Positions 16,475 to 28,253 of a stretch of DNA of 64,000 nt are shown piece after piece; positions within the stretch are counted from its first letter, which is position 1, and the number at the start of each line of letters is the position of its first letter. The translations under genes and the position numbers were made by a program. Source of the stretch: an uncultured Dehalococcoidia bacterium (GTDB lineage: Bacteria > Chloroflexota > Dehalococcoidia > Lucifugimonadales > UBA3495); the NCBI GenBank assembly GCA_951812535.1, contig CATOSK010000011.1:186001-250000 (forward strand), written 5' to 3'. The notes under the pieces are model-generated. The model saw only the letters and a program-made list of their open reading frames with translations, searched no databases and was not told the origin of the DNA.

Positions 16475-16927
16475 TTATTCGTCGAATTCGTCGTCGTCCG
16501 TTTCGGCGTATTCGAGCCGCCGCAGCCTCGGGTACACCAATTCCTTGGGACGGCGCAGGTCGTTGTCCGAGATGTCCAGGGCGTCGCTGATGGGACGGGC
16601 CTCCCATTTCTCCACCGCTTCCTGCACCAGCCGCCGGACAATCTGCGGCGAACGCCCCTCCAGCCGTCCCAGCTGGTACGCCAGAGTCACCGCCAGCTGG
16701 CTGCAGGTGATCTCCTCGAAGGCGTCGGAGTCCCGCAGGTCCTCCGGCATGCTCCCGGACTGGTCGATGAAGTCGTCCAGGACCTGACCGATTATGTCAG
16801 TCATGCCGCCCAGCTCGATCTCGGTCATGTACTCCGTCAGCCGGTCGGTGAGTTCCACGACCCCCTCCTCCGGCAGGACCACCTCGGCAAACTCCTCGTG
16901 CAGCGGGGGGGAATTATCGTCGACCAT
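16475..16927 (-). CDS. Hypothetical acidic protein
   Basis: 150 residues, strongly acidic, predominantly helical, ending in a run of Asp/Glu (AETDDDEFDE). No cysteine cluster, signal or membrane segment. I do not recognise the family. The ATG at 16927 is the first start in frame. Upstream of the amidohydrolase in the same direction, and probably cotranscribed. Confidence 0.65.
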   Translation of the reverse strand: MVDDNSPPLHEEFAEVVLPEEGVVELTDRLTEYMTEIELGGMTDIIGQVLDDFIDQSGSMPEDLRDSDAFEEITCSQLAVTLAYQLGRLEGRSPQIVRRLVQEAVEKWEARPISDALDISDNDLRRPKELVYPRLRRLEYAETDDDEFDE

Positions 16928-17074
16928 CAGATATGACTCCTTGCCCGGTCGCGGAATCAGGCCCGCCTAACCCCAACGGTTTGCGGAATTCCCACCGGCG
17001 CCGGGAACCATTTTAGCACGGCATACCCCCGGCACAGCCTGCCCATGTTCCCGCCCCGGGTGTCCTGGTTTTCC

Positions 17075-17103
17075 TTGCTGGCCCCCAACCCCCATGCTAT
17101 GAT
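17075..17103 (+). promoter_or_regulatory. Promoter of the ybeY-dnaX operon
   Basis: TTGCTG, a 17-base spacer and TATGAT. Transcription would start near 17110, giving a leader of about 145 bases that contains the structured element at 17176-17230. Confidence 0.6.
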
Positions 17104-17175
17104 TCCCGTGGGCCCGGTTGACCCCTTTTCCATGCATGTTTACAACGCGCCGGCCGGAAAGCCCTCGCCGGAGCG

Positions 17176-17230
17176 GAGCCGTCCAGGCCCCTGGACAAGT
17201 TGCCCGAATCGGGGCCGAAAGCGGCGACTC
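17176..17230 (+). promoter_or_regulatory. Structured leader element shared with uvrA (copy 1)
   Basis: Runs from GAGCCG through GACAAGTTGCC to GGCGACTC, 24 bases before the probable ybeY start. A 6-bp stem GGCCCC (17186-17191) / GGGGCC (17211-17216) closes a 19-base loop; GAG...CTC can pair outside it. The uvrA leader copy (24240-24298) keeps the loop core but has a different, still paired stem. Function unknown; a cis-acting RNA element is the simplest reading. Confidence 0.55.
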
Positions 17231-17253
17231 TTTTTAGAACCGGGGGAGTGGCG

Positions 17254-17813
17254 GTGGCAGTCTCCCATCCCTGGCAAATCGACGTTGCGGTGGACTCCAC
17301 TCTGGACTCCACCTATCGGACAGACCTGTCCGATGAATGGACCCGCCGCGTGGTCCAATGCGCCCTGGACGCCGCCCTGCCGGACAGTCCCCCCGGCCAG
17401 GTCAGCGTGCTCCTCACCGACGACTCCACAGTGCGCCAACTCAACATGCACTACCGGGGACTGGACGAGACCACCGACGTTCTCTCCTTTTCCTCCGAGT
17501 TCCCCGGCCATTGGGAAGGCCGGACGACCCTCCCGCCGCTGACCTCTCGGACGCGCCCGCCGCTGACGGATTCGTCCTCCCTCCCGGCCAGCCGGCTCCC
17601 CTGGGAGAAGTGATAATCTCCTGCCCCCAAGCCCAGCGCCAGGCCGGGGAGAAGGGCTGCGAATACTCCAGCGAACTCGCCCTGCTGCTGGTCCACGGCG
17701 TCCTTCACCTGGCCGGCTACGACCACCTCGAGGAAGACGAAGCCCGGGAGATGCAGTCCCTGGAGCGCTACGCCCTGGACCGAGTCTTTCCTGCCCAGGC
17801 GGTGCGCCCGTGA
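17254..17813 (+). CDS. ybeY: Endoribonuclease YbeY, frameshifted at a G run
   Basis: YbeY is a zinc-dependent rRNA-processing and quality-control RNase. The N-terminal part ([20 protein letters not shown]) and the C-terminal metal site [11 protein letters not shown] are both present but in different frames, the second one base back. The natural switch is around 17522-17523, where GGCCGG-ACGAC would read continuously (G-R-D-D-P-P-A-A-D) with one extra G. Start is taken as GTG 17254 behind CGGGGGAG; GTG 17248 is possible. The stop overlaps the dnaX GTG (GTGA). Either a base-calling error or a real lesion. Confidence 0.8.
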
Positions 17814-19427
17814 CCACCCAGGTCTACTACCGCAAGTGGCGTCCCTCCAGCTTCAGCAGTTTGGTGGGGCAGGAGCACGTCTCCACCACCCTCCGCAACG
17901 CCATCGTGCAGGGACGGACCAGCCACTCCTACCTCTTCTGCGGGCCCCGGGGCACCGGCAAGACCACCACCGCCCGGGGTCATGGCCAAGGCCGTCAACT
18001 GTCTCGACCCCCGGGACGGCGATCCCTGCGACGCCTGTCACCTCTGCACCGCAGCCAACGAGGGACGCCTTCTCGACATCATCGAGCTGGACGCCGCCAG
18101 CAACCGGGGCATCGACGAGATCCGCGACATCCGGGACAAGGTCAACTTCGCCCCCGTCGAGGCGTCCCGCAAGATCTATATCATCGACGAAGCCCACATG
18201 CTCACCGACCAGGCCTCCAACGCCTTCCTGAAGACGCTGGAAGAGCCCCCAGGCCACGTCATCTTCATCCTGTGCACCACCGAGGCCCAGAAGATTCTCC
18301 CCACCATTGTCTCCCGCTGCCAGCGGCACGACTTCCGCCGCCTCCCCGGCGAGGTCGTCTTCCAGCGGCTCAACGAGATCGCCGATGCGGAAGGGGTCAC
18401 CGCCGACCCGGAGGCCCTCCGAACCGTCGCCCGTTTCTCCGCCGGCAGCCTCCGCGACGCCGAAAACCTGCTGGAGCAGCTGGTCCTCTCCGGTGGCGGC
18501 AGCGTCACCCAGGCCCAGGTGGAGGAACTCCTCGGGCTGGGCCGCGCCGACCGCTGGCTGGACCTGGCCCGGGCGCTCCTCACCGGCGACACTCCCGCCG
18601 CCCTGGAAGCCGTCAACACCGCCGCCTGGGAAGGCGTGGACCTGCGCCAGCTCCACCGCCAGACCCTCGACCTCCTCCGAGCCGCCATGCTGCTGGAGTG
18701 GGGTTCCCGGGAGCGGCTGGACCTTCCCGACCATCTCCTCGGCCAGCTCCGCGAGCTGGTCAACCAGCTTCCCCAGTGGCGGGTGCTCCAGGCCGTCAAG
18801 ATCTGGGGTGACGTCAACATGCGCTACGATGCGCCCTCGACCCTGCCCCTGGAACTCGCTGCCGTGGAAATCTGCAGCCAGGAAGCCCCGGCTCCCCGCC
18901 AGGCCCCTCCCTCGCGGAACGCCCCACCCGCCGGGCCGCCTCCCGGCCCGGACCGCCCTCGGACCGCCGGGCCCGCCGGACGGGGAATGCCATCCGGCCC
19001 CGGCCCGGGCCCGATGCCCCCGGACAATCCCGCCGGCGCCATGCCCGCCAGCCCCGAGGACGATCTCCGCGCCCACTGGCAGGGCGCCGTCAAGGCCCTC
19101 GGGCGCTGCAAGGGCCGGGAGTTCAACCTGGGAGCATTGCTCCGGGACTGCCTTTCCGAAAACGTCTCCATTGAGAACGGCACCCTGGTCCTGCCCTTCC
19201 GCAACGGCTCCAACCTGGAGCGGATGCAGAAGGAGATGGAAGACCCCAACAGCCGCAGGATGGTCTCCGAAGCCATCGAAAAATTCTTCGGAGAACCCCA
19301 CCAGTTCAACCTGACCCTGTTGCAGGACAACGGGACGGCCGGCCCCGGCCGGGCGTCCCAGAACAGCCCGCTGGTCCGCGCCGCTATCAACATGGGCGGC
19401 AGAATCGTAGAGGAGCACTCGGAATGA
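17810..19427 (+). CDS. dnaX: DNA polymerase III gamma/tau subunit, frameshifted at GGGG
   Basis: Clamp-loader ATPase. The first 56 codons from GTG 17810 give [18 protein letters not shown] and the Walker [13 protein letters not shown], then the frame must move at GGGG 17976-17979 (GCC CGG G-GTC ATG) to continue MAKAVNCLD. Deleting one G restores a 538-residue protein. Further on are the zinc module [24 protein letters not shown], Walker [10 protein letters not shown] and sensor region. After residue 350 a Pro/Gly-rich linker leads to a short C-terminal domain. The C-terminal frame overlaps the ybaB start (ATGA). Confidence 0.88.
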
Positions 19428-19726
19428 ACCGCAACATGATGAGACAGGCCCAGAAACTCCAGGCCCAGCTGCAGAAGGTGCAGGAGGAGCTGGAAGAGAT
19501 GACCGTGGAGGGCAGCGCCGGCGGCGGCGTGGTCAAGGTCACAGTCACCGGCAAGCAGACCGTCGAGTCCGTCTTCATCGACCCGGAGGCCGCCGAGGAC
19601 ATCGACCTGCTCCAGGACCTGGTTGCCGCCGCGGTCAACGACGCCTTCGCCAAGACCCAGGAAATCGCCGCCAAGAAGATGGGCGCCGTCACCGGCGGCC
19701 TCAACATTCCCGGCCTGGGCATCTAG
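19424..19726 (+). CDS. ybaB: Nucleoid-associated protein YbaB/EbfC
   Basis: 100 residues; a dimeric DNA-binding protein. An N-terminal coiled coil MMRQAQKLQAQLQKVQEELE is followed by VEGSAGGGVVKVTVTGKQ and the Gly-rich tail GAVTGGLNIPGLGI, all family hallmarks. Position between dnaX and recR is conserved across bacteria; translation is coupled to dnaX by a 4-base overlap. Confidence 0.95.
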   Translation: MNRNMMRQAQKLQAQLQKVQEELEEMTVEGSAGGGVVKVTVTGKQTVESVFIDPEAAEDIDLLQDLVAAAVNDAFAKTQEIAAKKMGAVTGGLNIPGLGI

Positions 19727-19856
19727 GATTGTCCAAGGGCCACCCGGAAACCTGGTCTGGACTCCCCAACGCCGTCTCCCGTGATTCGTTCGGCGGCAGG
19801 TGCGGGAACCCCGACAATCGTGGCAGCAGTTCAGGTAAAGCCATAACAGCCCTGCC

Positions 19857-20471
19857 ATGACTTCCGAACGCCTGCCATCCGCCGCACCGTCCCTGGCCCG
19901 CCTCGTCCAGGAGCTGACCAAGCTGCCCGGCATCGGCCCCAAGAGCGCCCAGCGGCTGGCCTACTACATTATCCAGCTTCCCAACGAGGAGGCTTTCCAG
20001 CTTGCCGACGCCGTCTACTCCGTCAAGCACACCATCATGTTCTGCGAGGAATGCCAGAACCTAGCCGACGCCAACCTGTGCGGCATCTGCTCCAACCCCC
20101 AGCGCGACCGCTCCCAGGTCTGCGTCGTCGAGGAGCCCATGGACGTACTTGCCCTGGAACGGGCCAACTGCTACTACGGCCTCTACCACGTACTCCACGG
20201 CGCCGTGTCCCCCCTCAACGGCGTTACCCCCGCTCACATCAAGCTCAAGGAACTCTATGCCCGCCTTTCCAACGGCGGCGTCTCCGAGCTGGTCATCGCC
20301 ACCAACCCGACCCTCGACGGCGACGCCACCGCCCTGCTCATCACCCGTCAGTTGGAAGGCTCCCCCTTCCGCATCACCCGCCTGGCCCGCGGCCTGCCCA
20401 TCGGCGGTTCCCTGGAACACTCTGACGAGACGACCCTGAGCCGCGCCTTCACCGGCCGCCAGGAGTCGTGA
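19857..20471 (+). CDS. recR: Recombination protein RecR
   Basis: 204 residues, normal length. Helix-hairpin-helix LTKLPGIGPKSAQRLAYYI, zinc finger with four Cys (CEECQNLADANLCGIC), Toprim domain CVVEEPMDVLALE and C-terminal Walker-like tail. Acts with RecO and RecF to load RecA at gaps. It is followed by recO with a GTGA overlap, a direct partner. Confidence 0.96.
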   Translation: MTSERLPSAAPSLARLVQELTKLPGIGPKSAQRLAYYIIQLPNEEAFQLADAVYSVKHTIMFCEECQNLADANLCGICSNPQRDRSQVCVVEEPMDVLALERANCYYGLYHVLHGAVSPLNGVTPAHIKLKELYARLSNGGVSELVIATNPTLDGDATALLITRQLEGSPFRITRLARGLPIGGSLEHSDETTLSRAFTGRQES

Positions 20472-21253
20472 CCGTGCCCGCCCCCCGGACCTACCGCGCC
20501 GAGGCCCTCGTCCTCAAGAACGCCCCCTTTGGAGAGGCCGGCCTGATGGTCACCCTCCATTCCCGGGAATGGGGCAAGCTCCGCGTCGTTGCCAACGGCG
20601 CCCGCAAGGCCAACAGCAGGCTGGTCGGACACCTGGAGCCGCTGACCCTCACCCGCCTGCTCCTCGCCCGGGGCCGTACCCTGGATACCGTAGTCCAGGC
20701 CGAGGTCGCCGGGACCTTTCCCAACCTTCGCGCCGGTCTCGCCGCCATGACCCGGGCCCAGTTCGTCACCGAGCTGGTGGACGGGTTCGGCTCCGAGGAC
20801 AGCCCCAACGAACCCCTATACGAGCTCGCCGTCGACACCCTGTCCGTCCTGGAGCGCGACCCGAACCGCGACCTGACCCTCCGCCACTTTGAGCTTCACC
20901 TGCTCCAGGTGTCCGGGTTCATGCCCGAGCTGTTTCACTGTGTCGAGTGCCGCCGTTCCATCGAGCCGGACCGCCACCGTTACAGCGTGGACAGCGGTGG
21001 TACCCTTTGCCTCGACTGCCGACCGGCAGGAGCACAGGTTTCCCCCCTGTCGCTCCGCGCCCTCAAGGTCCTGCGCTTCCTCCACCGCAGCCGGATTGAC
21101 GAACTGCCGGACCTGCAAACGTCCCCCGCCGTGTCCCGGGAAGTAACCGCCCTCCTTGCGGCTTCCACCCAGCACTGGCTGGGCCGGGAAATCCGCTCCA
21201 ATTCGTTCCTGAAAGTGCTTGAGCGCTCCGGGGAAGCGGGAGTATTTTCTTAG
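20468..21253 (+). CDS. recO: DNA repair protein RecO
   Basis: 261 residues. N-terminal OB fold (YRAEALVLKNAPFGEAGLMV), a helical middle and a zinc site (CVEC about residue 158, CLDC about 185). GTG start overlapping the recR stop (GTGA) shows translational coupling, in keeping with the RecOR complex. Confidence 0.94.
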   Translation: MTVPAPRTYRAEALVLKNAPFGEAGLMVTLHSREWGKLRVVANGARKANSRLVGHLEPLTLTRLLLARGRTLDTVVQAEVAGTFPNLRAGLAAMTRAQFVTELVDGFGSEDSPNEPLYELAVDTLSVLERDPNRDLTLRHFELHLLQVSGFMPELFHCVECRRSIEPDRHRYSVDSGGTLCLDCRPAGAQVSPLSLRALKVLRFLHRSRIDELPDLQTSPAVSREVTALLAASTQHWLGREIRSNSFLKVLERSGEAGVFS

Positions 21254-21416
21254 CCAGTTTCGAATTGCGCTGGCCGGGTGTACGAAGGGGCCGGATCGGG
21301 ACGATGGCGCACAACCCTCTGCGAATTGCCCAGGGCAACGTCGTCTCCCAGACCTTGCGCCGTCGCCACAGCGGCCCATCCGCATTGCCGGGCCGGAAGC
21401 CAGGGGAGGAACGCCG

Positions 21417-22964
21417 TTGTTCAGCAAGGTACTGATTGCCAACCGGGGAGAGATAGCCTGCCGCATCATCCGCACCTGCCGGAAGATGGGAGTTAAGACC
21501 GTCGCCGTCTACTCCGAGGCCGACCGGGATGCCCTCCACGTCCGGATGGCCGACGAAAGCCGTCTGCTTGGCCCGGCTCCGCCCCTGGAGAGCTATCTCG
21601 ACATGGACAAAATCCTGGCGGCGGCCCGCGATTCCGGCGCCGAGGCCATCCACCCCTGCTACGGTTTCCTGTCCGAGAACCCGGTGTTCGCCTGGAGGTG
21701 CCAGGAGGCCGGCATCACCTTCATCGGCCCCGACCCCTCCGTCATGGAAGCCATGGGCGACAAGCTCCGTGCCCGCAGGCTGGCGGGAAAGGCGGGCCTC
21801 CCCGTCCTCCCCGGCACCGACGGGCCCGTCGCCAACTCCGAGGCCATCGACAAAGCCTGGGAGCTGGGCTTCCCCCTCATGGTCAAGGCCACCGAGGGCG
21901 GCGGCGGCATCGGCATCCACGTCATTGAATCGATGGACGAGCTCATGCCCCTGGTCGAGCGCACCAGGAAAGTCGCGGCCAGCGCCTTCGGCAGTTCCCG
22001 CCTTTTTTTCGAGCGTTACCTCAAGGACGCCTCCCATATCGAGGTGCAGCTCATCGGCGACCAGCACGGCAACCTCGTCCACCTCTACGAGCGGGACTGC
22101 TCGATGCAGCGCCGCAACCAGAAGCTCGTCGAGGAGACCCCGGCCATCAAGCTTGACCCTTCCGTACGTGACTATATCTGCGAGATGGCCCTGAAGCTGG
22201 GCCGCCACATCGGATACACCAACGCCGGCACCGCCGAATTCCTGGTATCTCCCAAGGGAAAGGTCTATTTTCTCGAACTCAACACCCGCCTCCAGGTTGA
22301 GCACGGCGTTACCGAACTGGTGACCGGAGTGGACCTGGTCGAACTCCAGCTCCGCGTCGCCGCCGGAGAACCCCTGCCCATCACCCAGGACGATGTCCGG
22401 CCCAGTGGCCACGCCGTCGAGGCCCGCATCTATCCCGAAGACCCGCGGACCCTGCTTCCCGCCATTGGCGTGGTCAACGGCCTGCGTCTCCCCGAAGGCC
22501 CCGGGATGCGAGTCGACTCCGCCCTTTGCAATGGTTACGAGGTGACGCTACACTACGAACCGTTGCTGGCCAAGGTCATGGCCTGGGCCCCTGACCGAAC
22601 CCAGGCGCTGCAGAACCTCGATCAAGCGCTGCGGGGCACCGTTATTCAGGGCGTCAAGACCAACATCCCCCTCCAGCGGGATATCTTGGCCAACCCCGAA
22701 TTCACGGCGGCAACTCATCACACCGGAACCCTGTCCGCCCTCGCCTCCGCAGGACAGCAGCCCGGGACGCAAGACAAACACTCCATGAACGGAAACGGAC
22801 ACCATCCCGACGACCGCCGGACCGCCGCCGCCATCGGCGTGGCCCTCGCCCTGGCCTTGGGCGAGTCCCAACCTGCACCCGTGGCCCCCAACGCCCGCTG
22901 GAAGTCCCTCGCCCGGCAGGATCAGTTCGCCTCGCGCACCATCGGGAGCCTCGGTTGGCGGTGA
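21417..22964 (+). CDS. accC: Biotin carboxylase subunit of an acyl-CoA carboxylase
   Basis: ATP-dependent carboxylation of the biotin on its partner carrier protein. The 515-residue protein begins FSKVLIANRGEIACRIIRTC. The ATP-grasp core has the Gly-rich loop EGGGGIGIH and the active-site strand ELNTRLQVEH (Gly instead of the usual Pro next). After the C-terminal lid (about residue 440) comes a longer, low-complexity extension ending SLARQDQFASRTIGSLGWR, as in acyl-CoA carboxylase types. A TTG start at 21417 is chosen because AGGGGAGGA lies 6-7 bases before it. The BCCP gene overlaps its stop; no carboxyltransferase is in the window. Confidence 0.92.
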   Translation: MFSKVLIANRGEIACRIIRTCRKMGVKTVAVYSEADRDALHVRMADESRLLGPAPPLESYLDMDKILAAARDSGAEAIHPCYGFLSENPVFAWRCQEAGITFIGPDPSVMEAMGDKLRARRLAGKAGLPVLPGTDGPVANSEAIDKAWELGFPLMVKATEGGGGIGIHVIESMDELMPLVERTRKVAASAFGSSRLFFERYLKDASHIEVQLIGDQHGNLVHLYERDCSMQRRNQKLVEETPAIKLDPSVRDYICEMALKLGRHIGYTNAGTAEFLVSPKGKVYFLELNTRLQVEHGVTELVTGVDLVELQLRVAAGEPLPITQDDVRPSGHAVEARIYPEDPRTLLPAIGVVNGLRLPEGPGMRVDSALCNGYEVTLHYEPLLAKVMAWAPDRTQALQNLDQALRGTVIQGVKTNIPLQRDILANPEFTAATHHTGTLSALASAGQQPGTQDKHSMNGNGHHPDDRRTAAAIGVALALALGESQPAPVAPNARWKSLARQDQFASRTIGSLGWR

Positions 22965-23392
22965 CCAGCCTCCGCGTCCGCGTCGGTGACACCTGGTACA
23001 CCGTCACCGTCGGCGACCTGACCCGGTCCCCCGTCGAGGTCACCGTGGACGGGGAGACCTTCCAGGTGGAAATCGAAGGCCTGGCCCCGGCCCGTCCCCA
23101 GCCTCCCCGCCGTGGCCGCACGGAGCACGCACCGCCCCCACCACCGCCGGACCCGTCGGCGTCAACCGTCCTCGTATCGGGAAACATCCTTCGCTCCCCC
23201 ATGCCCGGACGGGTCATGTCCATCCTCGTGCGCCCCGGGGACGCCGTCGCCGCCGGAGACGAAGTCTGCGTCGTCGAGGCCATGAAAATGGAGCAGTCCA
23301 TCCAGTCCCCCCGCGACGGAGTCATCAAGGCAGTCCACGTCCAACCCCTCGAAACCGTCAATGCCGACGACCCCCTCATCGAGCTGGAATAG
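22961..23392 (+). CDS. accB: Biotin carboxyl carrier protein
   Basis: About 143 residues. An N-terminal beta domain (residues 1-45), a proline-rich linker with PPPPPP, and a C-terminal biotinyl domain (from about 70) with the attachment motif CVVEAMKMEQ. The GTG at 22961 overlaps the biotin carboxylase stop as GTGA; TTG 22955 is an alternative. Partner of the preceding carboxylase. Confidence 0.92.
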   Translation: MTSLRVRVGDTWYTVTVGDLTRSPVEVTVDGETFQVEIEGLAPARPQPPRRGRTEHAPPPPPPDPSASTVLVSGNILRSPMPGRVMSILVRPGDAVAAGDEVCVVEAMKMEQSIQSPRDGVIKAVHVQPLETVNADDPLIELE

Positions 23393-23465
23393 CCTTTCAT
23401 TCCGGCCCCGGCCCGCCGCGCCCGTGCTAAAATTCAACCAACCAAACCCAGCCAAAGGTACAGCG

Positions 23466-23717
23466 ATGCTTGAAGTTGATGTGGGCCAGGACAGCGCCCA
23501 GTTATCCGACCTTGTGAAAGCCGTCGAGCGGGGCGAAACTTTCGCATTAGTACGCGACGGCATGACCATTGCCCAGGTGGTGCCAACCCCAAGCGACGAC
23601 CCCGAAGAGCGCAAGAAGGCATTCGAGCGATTTATGAAGAATCGCAAACCCCTCAACCTGACTTGGCAGGAACTGTACTCGTGGAGACACGAGACCTCTA
23701 ACCCATGCCAGGAATAG
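23466..23717 (+). CDS. Phd/YefM-type antitoxin
   Basis: 83 residues. The N-terminal 45 follow the antitoxin DNA-binding fold (SAQLSDLVKAVERGETFALVRDG, then a hydrophobic strand AQVVP); the C-terminal helix EERKKAFERFMK would wrap around the toxin. It overlaps the PIN toxin gene by 13 bases, the standard order for antitoxin-toxin pairs. A TAAAAT box about 35 bases upstream may be the -10 of its own promoter, likely autorepressed. Confidence 0.85.
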   Translation: MLEVDVGQDSAQLSDLVKAVERGETFALVRDGMTIAQVVPTPSDDPEERKKAFERFMKNRKPLNLTWQELYSWRHETSNPCQE

Positions 23718-24112
23718 TGTTGGACGCCTCGGTTACCGTATGTCGACTGTTGCCGGATGAATCAGACTCAAGAGCAGACCTGGTATGGGACAGATTCCTC
23801 CAGGACGGCGCGATCGTTCCTGAGATTTGGCACATGGAAGTCCGCAACGCCCTGCTCCAGGCGGAGCGCAGGGGAAGGATAATCCCGGTGCAGACCCAGG
23901 ACATGTTCCTGGGTCTCGCTGACATCCGGGTTGCAACGGACAGTGCACCAGACTACAACGCAGTCTTGCGCCTGGCACGATTGCACGATCTGTCCGTCTA
24001 CGACTCGCTGTACCTCGAACTCGCCATGCGCTCTAACCTTCAACTGGCAACCTTGGAGTCCCGCTTGGGGCGGGCCGCCGCCCAGGAAGGGTTGCTCATG
24101 GCAACAGCATAA
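23705..24112 (+). CDS. vapC: PIN-domain toxin (VapC-like ribonuclease)
   Basis: 135 residues, the usual PIN toxin length. The acidic metal-binding residues are visible: Asp in VLDASV at the start, Glu in MEVRNALL, and Asp in YDSLYLELA; a final acidic residue is less clear. VapC toxins cleave tRNA or rRNA. It pairs with the Phd-like antitoxin immediately upstream (13-base overlap). Confidence 0.9.
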   Translation: MPGIVLDASVTVCRLLPDESDSRADLVWDRFLQDGAIVPEIWHMEVRNALLQAERRGRIIPVQTQDMFLGLADIRVATDSAPDYNAVLRLARLHDLSVYDSLYLELAMRSNLQLATLESRLGRAAAQEGLLMATA

Positions 24113-24239
24113 CCCTCGGCTCCACCCAACCCCGACTCAGGGAGTTTGGGGGATGAATCCTCCAACGTAACCCCCCGACCCCTGGTGGTAAAATACCCGT
24201 TGGGTTGCGTTAACCGGCCCCACTGCTAACGTCCTTACA

Positions 24240-24298
24240 GAGCCGACCAGCGCCCTTAGACAAGTTGCCTAACTTGGGCGCGAATGAGGCGACCACTC
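24240..24298 (+). promoter_or_regulatory. Structured leader element shared with ybeY (copy 2)
   Basis: In the uvrA leader, 16 bases before its ATG. GAGCCG-ACCA-GCGCCC...GGGCGC...GGCGACC-ACTC. The stem GCGCCC (24250-24255) / GGGCGC (24276-24281) replaces GGCCCC/GGGGCC of the ybeY copy while the loop keeps GACAAGTTGCC. A 5-bp AAGTT/AACTT hairpin can form inside this loop only. A TAAAAT box at 24189-24194 could place the element in the 5' UTR. Confidence 0.55.
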
Positions 24299-24314
24299 AG
24301 AAGGAAGAGTCCCT

Positions 24315-27251
<2,937 letters not shown>

Positions 27252-27474
27252 CAGCATCGGAAGAACCAACGCCGAGCCCCCCAGCCTTCTCGCGCAGGAG
27301 CGTTACCCCCTCGTAGGCCGGGACGGGAATCCAGGCCCCGGTACCCTTACCCTGAACAACGGTCGGCTTCGGGGATCTCCAACCCTCACCTGGGCGCGGT
27401 TGGACGCACTGGCCATTGACGGATCGCAGACCCACTGTTGTACCATCGGTGCATACCAGCCGCCAGGGGGCACG

Positions 27475-27843
27475 ATGACCACCGCCGATCTCTATTGTGA
27501 ACGATGCGACGAATACTTGGACAAGGCATTCACCGAGTTGAATGCGGGGGACTTGCTCCAGGCTTCTGAAAAGGGTTGGGGTGCGGCGGCCCAGGCCGTG
27601 AAGGCCATCGCCGAGGACCGCGAGGAGACCCACCGGCACCACGCGGCCATTCTTCAGATGGCCTACAAGCTGGCTCGGGAGACCTCGGACCCCCAGATCC
27701 GCACCTGGTTCAACGGCGCCCAGGCCCTCCATCAAAACTTCTACGAAGGCGCGATGGCCGCGGATGACGTGGCCGCGGAACTGGAAAGCGTTTCCCTCCT
27801 AGTTGCCAGGTTGCGCGCGATGAGCGCCGGGTCGCCAGCCTAG
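27475..27843 (+). CDS. PaREP1-family small helical protein, copy 2
   Basis: 122 residues. GDLLQASEKGWGAAAQAVKA is a clear PaREP1 signature, shared with the protein at 1758-2111; both then have a His-containing helix, LARxTxDxQxRxxF and LHxNFxE segments. It sits alone after uvrA with a 223-base gap. Function unknown; HEPN-like helical bundles often bind RNA, but no catalytic R-x4-6-H motif is evident to me. Confidence 0.78.
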   Translation: MTTADLYCERCDEYLDKAFTELNAGDLLQASEKGWGAAAQAVKAIAEDREETHRHHAAILQMAYKLARETSDPQIRTWFNGAQALHQNFYEGAMAADDVAAELESVSLLVARLRAMSAGSPA

Positions 27844-28253
27844 CGGACCCGCATCGCCGTCGTCGACCGAAAACCCTTGGCAACCCTATGACCCGCTTGC
27901 CATCACCCCATCGTTCCTGCGGAGTAAGGAACCCATACCCCGGTCATCCCAGCCAGAATTAGCCCTCTAGAAGCAACCCCGCAGATTTACTGACGCCCCG
28001 CCCCTTCCCAACCTAACCGCACCCGGGCTAACATGTCCTTGTGAACAACATCCCACCGCACCCGCCAACCGGTCGGATGGGACACAATAGGACGAATTGG
28101 GACACCAAAAAACTCCGCCCCCACAGGCATCATCCTGCCCGCCCCGCGCCAAAAGCACCACAAGTCCTTTGGCCCACACCGGCCCAAATGGCAACCCTCC
28201 CACCCCTTTGCTACAATAACCCCGCCACCAAAACACTGCCAGCGAGGACATCT
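27844..28253. other. Intergenic region before the MBL hydrolase
   Basis: About 410 bases with no supported gene. It holds GGGACACAATAGGACGAATT and a second GGGACAC at 28079-28106, and a TACAAT box at 28212-28217 about 40 bases before the hydrolase start that could be its -10 element. The rest is C-rich and unstructured. Confidence 0.45.

Noticed and set aside
15212..16936. 574-codon frame opposite the amidohydrolase and acidic gene
   Set aside because: Arg/His/Pro-rich shadow of two minus-strand genes, one of which has clear metal-site motifs.
19727..19819. 7-base inverted repeat GATTGTC/GACAATC in the ybaB-recR gap
   Set aside because: Arms are 79 bases apart with no convincing inner structure; could be chance.
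28079..28106. GGGACA direct repeats upstream of the MBL hydrolase, similar to the GACATTTTG cluster
   Set aside because: Only GGGACA is shared; too short to claim the same element.
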